A DNA stretch of 64,000 nt, from contig CAZMGY010000019.1 of the NCBI GenBank assembly GCA_964565945.1, forward strand, positions 62,001 through 126,000, in the 5' to 3' direction. The notes under the pieces are model-generated. The model did no database searches. It saw nothing but the letters and a program-made list of their open reading frames with translations, and was not told where the DNA came from. Shown in pieces: positions 8,046 through 19,300 of this stretch; positions within the stretch are counted from its first letter, which is position 1; the number at the start of each line of letters is the position of its first letter. Origin of the DNA: CAZMGY01 sp964565945 [NCBI: uncultured bacterium]. GTDB taxonomy: Bacteria; GCA-001730085. The position numbers were made by a program, and so were the translations under genes.

Positions 8046-10145
8046 ATGAGACTTTTTCTTAGTTTACTTGTGTTGTTGATATTTGGAAGGTCTCCTTCTG
8101 TCTGCACCTTAGCTCCCGAGACATATTTTCATTCGAATCAGGCGAAAGAATGGAATGGTTCTACTCCAGAAAAGCTTGGTGCCTTTATTGCTGGACCCAT
8201 ATCCTCTGATATGAGCACCTCTCAACCGCAGATTTTGGATGCTAAGAGCAAAAGATCATCTGCAGAAAAATTGTTAAACATCAGCATGAAAATTTTGATC
8301 ATTGGCGGAGCGCTGATGATAGCACTATTATTAACATTTCTGTTAACTGTAGTGAGTTTTCAAGGTTTTGTGCTTACTGGTGTGATCACTCCTGGAGCGA
8401 TTGGTTTTTTCATAATAATTTTTATTTTAATATCTTCTGGAGAAGCTTGGTTGATTTTGGAAGTTATGCATGAGGATTCACGTCCGTTGACACCTATTAT
8501 AGAACTAGGTCCTTTTGAGAAGCCAGTTCCAAGAAATCTTTCGAAGCGTTTTTTTAAGCCAAAAGGGCCCGTTAAATCACACAAGGTTGTAAGTTTTGAA
8601 GACTCAAGCTTGATGCCGATTGACTTACCGAGTCATAGATTTTTGCAGCAAAGTATGGCTTATTTGGTTCGTCGGCATGATTCTAACCATAACCTTGAAT
8701 GTGGCTATGATGTTGTTTTGCAGTGGATGTATTGGCGTGGTATCGGTAGGAAAACTTCGACAGGGTTTGATCCTTTAACCTTTGAGGACATTCGGAGGAT
8801 AATGGCGCATGATTTTAAGCAAAGAGCTACACTAGCGAATGTTTTTTGGACTATAGCTGGCATCGAGAATTTTTTTGACTTTTTTAGTGAACATCATCCA
8901 GAAAAAAGGCCGCTAGCATGGGAGTCGTTCAGCATTGAAACCGATGCAACATGGTCCATCTTCCTGCAGGCTATGAAAGAGCAGGTGCAGAGGGATGGGT
9001 TGGTGCTGTTGGCGGATTGTGAAGGTGCATACAACATTTACGGCGTCGATTTGCAAACACAAGAGCTTTTGGTGGTGGATCCTCACTGGAGACAGAAAAA
9101 TATTTTGCAGCGCAGGAAGCGTCAGGATTTTATTTCAGAACAAACTCTTAAGGTCTTTTCTTATCCCTCACGGACGGAGGAATTTTTTGTTAAGGCAATC
9201 AAAGGTCATCTGAAAAAAGAAAAGGCCAAAAAATGGGGGCTGTATGAGGAGGTGTGGGGAAATATCTATGTTTTTGCCAATCAAGTTCATCAGGATATGT
9301 TTGGTGAGCAGTATAAGTTGTTTCTTAAAAATAACAACAGCCGCTATGTGCATGGGATAAACGTTCGATTCTATGATCAGGTTGATCAATTGGCGGATCA
9401 ATCACATTTAAGTTATTATGAACAAAAATTGAAAAATAAACTTCAACTGTTTCGAGAGGGTTTGAATAAGCTAAGCTCCGAATTTCAGTACAGTGATGGG
9501 CAATTGTTGCACCATATTTTGGAGAGCATGCCGTGCTGTTACAAAAAAATGATGAAGCACTACAGTTGGCATGTACTAGGGTTAGATCGAGCCGAAGGAG
9601 ATCAAGGGAAGAAGAATCCCGAACATGTTTTAACGGCATTGCTCCAAGAGTATCCCGCACTTGAAGGGGTGCGTGCAAAAGTTGTGTTTAAGTCGGGTTT
9701 GGAAACCCCGGCCCAGTATCGTAATGGTGCGATTGAGCTTCATCCAAGTTTCTGGGATCATGACTTAAGTTTAGGAGAAAAGATGTTTAATCTGTCTATT
9801 CTTGTGCACGAGTTACTAAGGGCGACGGAGTTTCAAGCATTGGTTCCTTTTGTAGAAATCGTGATGAATTCTAGCAGCGAGAAAATGGAGGCTGAAAAAA
9901 AACTGATTAAGCGTGAGCTGGAATGGTTGTATAATCTCATTGGAAAACAAGGTTTTAAGAGTTTTCGTGAAGAAATTTTAACTATGTATGATGTGGGGCG
10001 TTTGCAGAAAAATGTTCCTGGACGTGGAAATTTGGCGTGGGAGGATATTTTGAGTGCTTTTGAAGATGTTAAGGAAAATCGGGTGGCGGAAAACTTCTTA
10101 GATGAAGAGATTGTAACTTATTTAAATATAGCTATTTATGCATAA
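8046..10145 (+). CDS. Exported/membrane-anchored UfSP (peptidase C78)-like cysteine protease, large hypothetical
   Basis: A 699-residue protein with a signal peptide (about 1-20, FLSLLVLLIF core) followed by LAPETYF, and two hydrophobic segments at about 80-103 and 109-134. Residues 200-360 hold a papain-like signature: ECGYDVVLQWMYWRG with Cys219, then LLVVDPHW with Asp345 and His347. In UFM1-specific proteases (peptidase C78) the catalytic Cys sits in a similar CGY/CAY context and the Asp-Pro-His follows 122 residues later; here the gap is 126. The rest, from about 370, is unrecognised, but LSILVHELLR at 585-594 looks like a degenerate HExxH (second His replaced by Arg). It has its own promoter and lies just upstream of the giant gene. 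Catalysis and substrate are inferred; C54 (ATG4) or C39-like peptidases are alternatives. Confidence 0.6.
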   Translation: MRLFLSLLVLLIFGRSPSVCTLAPETYFHSNQAKEWNGSTPEKLGAFIAGPISSDMSTSQPQILDAKSKRSSAEKLLNISMKILIIGGALMIALLLTFLLTVVSFQGFVLTGVITPGAIGFFIIIFILISSGEAWLILEVMHEDSRPLTPIIELGPFEKPVPRNLSKRFFKPKGPVKSHKVVSFEDSSLMPIDLPSHRFLQQSMAYLVRRHDSNHNLECGYDVVLQWMYWRGIGRKTSTGFDPLTFEDIRRIMAHDFKQRATLANVFWTIAGIENFFDFFSEHHPEKRPLAWESFSIETDATWSIFLQAMKEQVQRDGLVLLADCEGAYNIYGVDLQTQELLVVDPHWRQKNILQRRKRQDFISEQTLKVFSYPSRTEEFFVKAIKGHLKKEKAKKWGLYEEVWGNIYVFANQVHQDMFGEQYKLFLKNNNSRYVHGINVRFYDQVDQLADQSHLSYYEQKLKNKLQLFREGLNKLSSEFQYSDGQLLHHILESMPCCYKKMMKHYSWHVLGLDRAEGDQGKKNPEHVLTALLQEYPALEGVRAKVVFKSGLETPAQYRNGAIELHPSFWDHDLSLGEKMFNLSILVHELLRATEFQALVPFVEIVMNSSSEKMEAEKKLIKRELEWLYNLIGKQGFKSFREEILTMYDVGRLQKNVPGRGNLAWEDILSAFEDVKENRVAENFLDEEIVTYLNIAIYA

Positions 10146-10195
10146 TTTTAATATCTTTTTTATTTAGAAAATGATTTAGAATAATATATAAAAAA

Positions 10196-10225
10196 TTGAC
10201 ATGGACCATTGTGCGATGCTATAAT
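10196..10225 (+). promoter_or_regulatory. Consensus sigma70 promoter of the giant gene
   Basis: TTGACA at 10196-10201, an 18-base spacer, and TGC-TATAAT with the -10 at 10220-10225 (extended -10). Both hexamers are perfect matches. Transcription would start near 10232, leaving a leader of about 90 bases before the ATG at 10324, preceded by AGGATGG. Confidence 0.8.
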
Positions 10226-10323
10226 ACGTTCCATTGAGCTGTCATTAGGAAAGTGTTATTTGCTTTTATAATGCTCTCTTGAATGCATACGGATAACCTA
10301 GTACGAATTAGGATGGTGCTTTT

Positions 10324-13300
10324 ATGCCTTGGTTGAAAAGATGCATCATGAGGATAAGTGTCGTTTTGCTTGTTCAGTTTTGTTTCATGTCTTGTGTTGA
10401 TATTACCGAAGCCTTTACTTCTGCTTACAATGAAGAAAAGATTATTGAAAAAGGTCAAAACTTGGCTGTTCCATCGTTGATTACTTCGATAGATCAACAT
10501 ACTGCAGTCAAAGTTCTTGCCGAGCGTCAAAGTAAGAAGGAGCGTTCCGCTTCCTTCCAATCTTCCGAAGTTAGCAGTCTGCCAGAAACCGATATTTTTA
10601 AACGGAAAGAGGCTTTAAAAGATCCTAAACGCCAAATTAGCAATTACGGGGATGCGTATTTTACAGGTGCATTCAGAGAGTGGATTTCTCCTAGGGAAGA
10701 TGGAGCCGACAGTGGCTATCAAAAGCTGCTTAGCCTTCGCCGTTGGTTGGCGAATGACTTGGGTTATCATACAGATGATATTGACCTTCGATATGTGGCC
10801 GATGCGGTATGGCTTTTGATGACGACTCGCCATGGTGTGGCTTATAAAAAAACTCAGGTTAGCAAATTCTACAGAGATAATAAAAAAGATATTCAATCCT
10901 TTTTAAGGCGCCACTTTGTTAAAATTCAAGAGATGAAGCGTTTCGAAACCGAGTCGTTTATTCGTACGCATCGTGGAGAGCTCAAAGACGAAGTGATGAA
11001 AAGCATTCGAATCAATCGTCGTTATCGTCATTTCGATATCGATGATTCGCCAACAGGTTGGGATAAGGCCTATGGTCATTTTATGGATATGGCGGACAGT
11101 GTTTTGTCTAAGGAAACCTTGCAATTTTCGAATCGTGATTCGAACGAGAGTCTTCTAAGTGGCAGGGTTGATGTGATGGATGACATTGTGTGGCCTCTTT
11201 CGGATTTTCGTTTGCAAAAGGATATGCTTCAAAACGATGATCAGGACAAAGAAGTTGTTCGTCAGCAGATGAAAGATTTGATGACCCTTTTTCGTTTTAG
11301 CGGAAAAAAAGAGCCTTTGCGGGGGCCTGAAGCCACGCAAGAAGAAGCTCGCCACGCTTATCAAGATCATCAAGTGGCCAATGCTTTGTATCAGATGTTT
11401 TCTGATTTTCAGGACCATATGACCTATCGCGAAGGTGAACAAGACTTGTTAGCGCAAGGCTCCAATGCTAAAACTATTTCCTCAACTCCTTTGAGAGAAT
11501 TGTGGAAGACACGCTATGCTGCCTACAGTGAGGGGGAGCATTTCAAGCTTAAACCGGAGTTTTTGGATAATTTTATTACGCGTCAAGGTTTGGATGCTGA
11601 TAGTTTTAGCAATATCACTTTGGGAACATTCCGTTTGGCCAAAAAATTCATTGCCACCAGTGCTCAAATAGAAGTTATGCAGTATCCTAACTACATTTAT
11701 GACCGTAAAGCCCGGTTTGGAAGTATTTTTAACATAATTTTAAAAGTTACTATCTATGGGGCTTTGTTCATGGGGATTATTCTTATATCCTTTGCAACGC
11801 AGTACGCGATTTTCTTCCTTTTTATCAGTTTGACGTGCTTATTGGTGATTGGTAGCCTTAAAAGCATGTGGCTCATATTTAAAACGTCAGATTCATATTC
11901 ATCAATAGGGCAAAAAATTTTTAGTGTGGTGCTGGTTCTCGGTGCTGTCGCACTTGTTTTAGGTCTTATTCTTTTTGGACAAAGTGTTTTGATGACTGCA
12001 TTGAGCTTTTTGGGTTTAAGTCCTTTGGTGATAGTTGCAAGTTATTTTTTGGTCGGTTTAACGTTTCGTGTTGGTACTGCGATAGTTGCGCACTATTATG
12101 GTGATGACTATAAGCTTGGTAAGCGTGATTTTATTGAATTTATGAAAGGACATGTTCAAGAGCCCGTTCGCGAACTGGAAGTAAATAGTTCGGGCATAGA
12201 TCGCAACCGTGTTTATGGGCAGTATCTAGCGGATATGGCTATCTTGGGACGAATGACCAGTCAAATTTATGTTAAACCCGAGCTTCGTCATGCGGCTCAA
12301 GGGGGCGATTTACCGATCAATTACACAGCGGCAACCTTGGCTATGATGTACGACAAAATCAAAGAGAGGTCCTTAAACATCTCGACATTTAAATCGGATC
12401 GTTATCGTCAAACAGATATCAATATGAAAGCTATGGTTGATGAACTTTATGATGAAAGAATGCGTATTCTTCAGGACGGGGAAGGGGGGGAAGATAGTTT
12501 GTTGTCTCAGTTCACCAACTTTGAGTGTGGCATGGATTTGCGTGAATACGGTATAGTCCACATGTTTAAGATGTACCATGATACCGAAATTTTGAACAAT
12601 GAAATGGTAACGGGAGCCAAAGATCAGGCGCCTTCTCATTCCTTGAATCGAGGTATTGAAGAGGTGAATAGTGCAGTTAAAAAAGTGAAAGAGTCCACTT
12701 ATTATAAAAGCCATCAAGCTACTTTGGATGAGGTGATAGTTCTGTTAACATCAGATGATCCTCCGAAGTTGGAGGCCATAGAAAGTTTGGAAAACTTACA
12801 AAAAAGTGGCTCAAGCATCAAAGATTTGGGTAATTTTAGAGAGAACGTTATTTCTTGGTTGCAAATTATTGCTGTGACGCACAAGCGCAACCAGTTATTG
12901 GTGGAAAAGTTTGATCGACAGCGCTTGGATAACTATGGAACCGAACAACGGCTTAAAGTGGCGGAAGATTTTTGGTCATGGGCTACCGATAAAGAGACAG
13001 GCGAAGGTCTTGATCTGTTAGCTTTATTTGAAGGTCCTAATAAAAAAGTGATTGTTTTGTCTGGAGATACTGATGCGGAATCTTATAGCTCTAGTGATCC
13101 TAGTTGGGTAGACAAAATCAAAAACAAAACGGTTGTAATCTTTGAAGATGAGACAAAAGGACTTACGAAGAATAAGAAAATGGTCAGAGTTGTTTTGCCA
13201 AAACATTTTAAGAAAAATTGGGAAAACTATGTGCAGCAGAAAAAAAAGATTCAAGGCAAAGATCAGAATCCTCAAACGCCTCAGGAGGTTTTTGAGTTTA

Positions 13301-16300
13301 ACCAAGATATTCAGCTGTTTCAAAAATATCGTCAACAAATTCTCAATGATTTGATTAATAACATGGAAAATAACTCAACAGCTGTGCATGATATGTTGCT
13401 TCATGGCGATCATTCGTATGGTTTTTTAACAGACTTGAAGCATTGGCAGGATATGCAGCAATTGTTTGAATATATGCATCGTAAACGTTTGCCTCAAAGC
13501 AATGCGATTCGTAAGAAAATTGAAATGTTTCACCAGTCAAGTTCTTCATACATTGCCTCAGACGTCAATCGAGTGCTCCAAGAGATGTTGAGGGATATTT
13601 CGACAGAACAGCTTATCGATTTTTTGGAACAAGAGGCCTCACGCTATTCCGAAGCACCTTTCATTTCTCTTACTCTTAAACAGACGTGCGAAAATCTTAA
13701 ATCAAAAAAATTTAAACCTGAAAATCAATCACATATTATGGCTGCTTTGTTAGATGAGTTGCTCAAGAAAGGTAAATTGCTTGTGGTGCAACAATTATTG
13801 GAAGGTTTGGAGGGTTTTTTCAATGTAGCGCTTGATGAAAATATGTTTAAAACGGAGCTTGAACGATATCAAAAAGAGATCAAACGCAGTATAAGTGCTA
13901 ATGGTATCGAGGACGATTTGTTTTCGCTCGGATCAAAAGAGCGTATGCTGTTGTTTATTGACAAAATGCTTAAAAAAAGTGACAACCGCTATACCTTTTT
14001 CACGCATCAAAACGCTTTGGATGCATCGGTTCAAAAATGGGGACAAAAGGCGTATGATCGCAAGGGTTTGTTGCAAAAGTTCATTCGGAAGACCGCCTTG
14101 GAGGAGCAGACTCATTCGGTCGATAGTTTGTTAGTAGCTATTAAGAATCAAATATCCACAGCGCCTGATTTCACTCCGTTAGAGAGTCTTTCCACAGATT
14201 TGGAAAATTACTACAAGCATTTTCGTAAATGGCGAAGGAATGACTATGATAAACGCAAAGCTATTTTGAAATGGATTTATCATTTGCGCGACAACATCGA
14301 AAAAACCTATATGCGTGGTTCGGTTTTAGATCAGTTAGCGGACGATTATGTGCAAAGTAAGGTGGCTGATGAATTGCTCAAATCTCAAAATATACAAAGT
14401 CCCAACTTGGTTCCACGGCATCATTGGCGTTTGAATCATGCAGATATTACCAATCTTTATGCTGAGACGGGTAGCGGGATTGAAGATTATTGGGCCAACT
14501 GCCTTAAGGATTACCATCATCGTTTTGAAAAATATAGCATCGAAAAAGGCTATCAGCATAAGTTCAAAAAACATATCGACTATATGTTTGATCTTAATAA
14601 GGATAAACAAGGAAAAATTCGTCGAGACAAAAACTCCTGGAGAAAGGGGCTTTTTTTTCTGGGAAAAATTGTTTTGGCGATTGGTTTTGCTTTTTTATTG
14701 GCCTCTTTTTTTGGTTTTACCACAGGATGGTTGTTAGCCCTTCATATCTTTTCTGTGATGTCTTTATGGTCGATTTTTGCGGGGATTCAAGGAAGCATTG
14801 TTTTTATTGCGATTATGGCTTCTGTGGGAGCTGTCTTAATTATGTCCGGAATTGTTATTATCGTGAAGCGTTACAATTACAATATCTCTGAGGAGAGGGT
14901 GAGCGTTAAAAAATCTTATAATTTGCCCATTGCGTTGTTCCTATTGGGAGCAATTGCGGTGGCGTTGCCTTTCTTTATTACGCCGCTTTTGTCGGTGATG
15001 TTGATTCCAGCTCTTGGTCCAGGAGTCTCGTTGGGGATTATGCTTGTGGCGGGTATTGCTGTTTTACTCGCCTATCAGATGAAGCTTAAACAAAAAAAAG
15101 GAGCGGGTATCCTGATGGGCTTTTTTATAATTGTGTCTCTGCTTACCTTTTCACCGCTTCTTTTTTTAGGCTTTATGTTTATTGTGTTTATGATTCGTTA
15201 TGGTGTCGACCAACTTGTTAAGCAACGATCTTTTTTCATTGGGGGTATAATTTTTTCTTCGGCCATAATTTTTATGTTTTCTTTGATGTTTGTGGTTGTT
15301 CCAGCAGTGGCGGTGACTTCTTCGATCATTGTGATAGGTTTTTATCAGGCTTTAGCTGGGATTGTTTTGGTTATCAGTTTGATTTACATGATATGGAGGG
15401 CGGTTGAGTTGCCCACTCATATCAACAAATCGAACAAACGGATCTTTAAAGATGCCAGGGCGATTAAAGTTCTCATGGATAATCCCGAAGCCAACTATCA
15501 ATTTGCTTCGGAAAGCATTTTTCCAGGCAAGTTAATAAATCGTGCGTATTTACGGAGAAACTTCGAAGATAAGCTTCGTCTTTTACGCAAACGTCTTTAC
15601 ATTCGTTACAGCACAGCTCAGGCAGCGCTTGATGGTCTTCAAGAATATATTACTAGTGAGCAAGAGTCTGACCCTAAAAAAAGAAAGGAGCTAAACTTTT
15701 TATTGAGTATCGTTAAGTTGGCCTTGTTAAGTCGAGATCGTTCGGGAGCCGAAATTTTATTTCGTAATTTGGATATGGAACATCGCTTGGATGCACCTCA
15801 AATATATGAACTCCTTGACGATAGAGGTAAGGGTGATTTAATGCGCAAGGTTGAACACCGTAAGAAAGTACGTTTTAGCTTAAGTGCGTACTTTCGTCGT
15901 TATCTTGAAGAGCACTCCGAAATAATTTATTTTGCGATGATTTTTGGGATTGCATTTTTTTTGACCATGGTCTTTAGCTCTTTAATTTTCTTTATTACGG
16001 GCACGATTGGAACTCAAATTGCGCAGATCGTTCTAACGTTTGTTTTGGCCCCCTTATTGTTTGCGCTTTTAACAACTAATGCTAGTGTGTACACGGATCG
16101 CTGGTTTAGCAAAATGTTACCTCCGCGCAACAATCCCGAGGCTGAAATGCCTTATGGGATTCGCTTTGCCAATGCGGTGAGTTTTACCCCTTATAACGTG
16201 GTCCAGGGTAATCAAAGGAAGTTTGACAAAGAATCATCTCCCGAAGAGCAAAAACGAGGGGAGTTTTATGGTTTTAACACGATGGATGAGTGGTTTAACA

Positions 16301-19300
16301 CACAGCAAAAAACGATGCGCAATAATCCCGAAGCGATGATTTTTGTCGAAAGTAATAGTGGTCGTACTAATGATGAATACCAGGTTTATGAGCTTATGCA
16401 GGTGATGCGTTTGGCCGATGCTTTTGGATGGGACAATATGTTTTACACGCATGTATATCATGGCTGGATTAAAAAAGCAGGTAAATATCAGGATAACATT
16501 GCCTATTTGAATGGGCAATTTTTGGATAATGAGCATTATGTTCAAGAAATGGGCTTACATGGAGGGCGGAGAGGCAAAACTAAAAAATCTTCTTTTGATC
16601 CAGAGTATCGTGTTCAAATGAAAATTGGAGGGGCAATTGATCCCCACTCGAAGGATCCTTTGGATATTCAGCGCAAAAAGTTTCGTGATGAGATGCAGCG
16701 CGAGTTCTTGACCGCATATGAGAGGTTTCAATCAACGCGAGATGTAAATATTTTGAAGACTTTGGCTAAGAAGTACATTACCGATAATATTGCCGATAAA
16801 CCTAGTCAGATGTATCGCAATAACGGGGTGGGCATGAACATTGTTTCGAGAGAAACAGAACGTCGCATGATTAGCCAAGATGGTCGAATTGGCGTGGTTT
16901 ATTTGAACGGTTTTGATGATGATAACTTATTGCCGCTGAATTTGCACCGTAATATTTTTGCACCGTCCCACACGCGTTATATGCGTAAAGTTGGAAATCA
17001 GCAACCACGGACTTTTATTAGTAACGATAGCGACTCGGTGTTTGCTGCTTCAACCCGCTATGTGCACGACATGTTGCAGTTTACCCAGCAATCGATGTAT
17101 CGCAACTTTAATGCCTTTTCGGATTATGGTAAGGGTTCGAAAATTATTCCTTTCTGGTATCTAGAGATTGGCTCATCGCATAAAATGCGCCAAGACACTT
17201 TGAGTCACGATACGCAAGAAGCTCCTGGGTGGTTTATGCATTATCGACTGCACAATATGGGCTTTTCGATGTTTAACGCCAGTATTGGTGTAGGTGAAGG
17301 AACGGTTCCTAACTACCTTGCTGGTTCGATTCGAACAGGACGTTGGCTGTTTGGAACAATGCAGGATATGCGCAACTTGGATGAACCTGGTTCGACACGC
17401 CAGAAGTGGATCAGCTTTTTGGCGATTAAGGGTTACTGGAGTGAGTTTCTCTTTTTTATCTATCTTGTGTTTGGATTTATAATTGTTCTTGTGGACGTAT
17501 TGTTCTTGTCGTCGACTGTTTTCTTTCCAGCTCTTATCTTGATTGCCATTTTTATGATTTCGATGTATTTGATTGTTTTTGCATCCAAATTCAAAGACCT
17601 TTCGTTGTTGCCAGGTGGTAAGAAGAAAAACCTTCATATGTCCTGGGAAGAAACCAAAATGTCAACGGCGGTTTATTTGAATAATCCTATGACTGTGTCG
17701 CGTTATGATGTGTGGCAAATGGATTCGATGGTGCAGCAGTCCGCCACAGGTATTCCTGAGACGCCAGGTTGGACACCTTCGGCGGTGACTGAAGAAATGA
17801 CGAAGTCACCAACGATTAAGCAAACTTACTTGGAGATGCATTGGCAGATTAAATTAGGCCTGATTGCGATTTTTACCTTGCTTTTTGGAGTTCTTTTCGT
17901 GCCTGCCTCGGGGCTCGTGTGGGCAACGGTGTTGACTTACTTTTTTTGGGCGTTTCCGCTGTATTTTTCTTTGATTTTTGGTTGGTACATCGCCTGGCAA
18001 TCGGGAAAAGATCGTGGGGCTTTTGTTCGAGCTTATGAGAAAGCTATTCAAGAAAGTCCTCGTGATTTTGAGTTAGGGAAAGTCAGTAGCTCTGTGGTTG
18101 ATCGCGCCTTTGAAGGGGCTTGGCAGCAAAGTAAGTGGAACGAATTTTCGAACTCTGTTATGTGGAGTCGTGGTATTTATGATCGTTATGGTGAACGCAT
18201 TCGTGATATACGTCTTTTTTTGGATACGCTCGAAATTTCGGATCCTAAAAAGAGACAGGTAGAGCAGGAGCGTATTCGGCGTAAAATTTGCTCGCGAGCT
18301 GCTGATAAAATGAATGAAAAAACATTGAAGTTTTGGAGAGTGATTGGAGTGATGTTACTGCTTGCAACCTTGTTTTGCCTGATTCAAGCGCTTATGTTAA
18401 CTGGTTTTGGTGTTCTAGGATCCGCGACTATTCCTATTTTAGGTACGATGGGATCTTTGGGACTACTTATGTTAGTGACTGGATATCTGGCCAAAAAGTC
18501 ATGGACAAACCGCTTCAATCCACGTTCGCACTTTAAAAACTCTCCTAAATTATCTGAGGACATTGCACCAACGGGTTGGGCAACATTGGCCCAATGGATT
18601 ATGGTGTTGGCGGGAGCGGTTTTGCTGACCCTGGGTCTTATATCGGTTATTTTTCCCCTAGGTTGGTTGAGTGGTTTTATGGTACCTTTTTCCATTATTG
18701 TGGGAGGCATTATTTTGATTGTTACTTTAGTGGGGAGTAAGAGGATTGAAGCTGAGCGTGATACGGTGACTATCTTTTCTAAGAAGGGCGATAAATTATT
18801 GATTGCCGTGAGGACTTTTCGAGAGCAGATGAAGGAAAAGCTTTGGAATTCACGTAATACGCCTGCGTGTAAGCGGGAACGTGAATTATTATTGAAGGAA
18901 TTTGCTCATTACGATAAAGAACGCTATGAAAAAATATCCAAAGAGGCTTTTTATCAGATGTTTTCCGATATATCTAAGTCTCTTTCAGAGGAAGAGGTAA
19001 AGCCTTTTGTTCATGGAACCGTTTTGGATGAAAAGCATAGCGAAAAAACGGATTTTGCGTGGCAATGGGAGATTTTAAATCGAGATAGTGTTGGCCCTGT
19101 GTATGTGTGGCACGAAATGAATCGTATTGTCGAGCAAGGTGTTGATCACTTGCAGAAACTTTTTGAGAAAGATAAAAATAATCCTTTAATCAAAGATTTG
19201 GAAGAAAGAAGCTTTAGCGATATTTTAGCTGATTTAGAGCAAAAAAGAGCTCCTAACCCAGCTCTTACCTTGACTTCTGGAGAAATGTTGCAGTTTGAAC

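Noticed and set aside
17320-17340. GGTTCGATTCGAAC resembling a tRNA T-arm
   Set aside because: It is within the conserved GT2 region of the giant gene (around SIRTGRW) and no acceptor, D or anticodon arms can be formed around it.
17173-17637. 154-codon open frame on the minus strand
   Set aside because: Shadow inside the giant gene; basic low-complexity translation with no recognisable domain.
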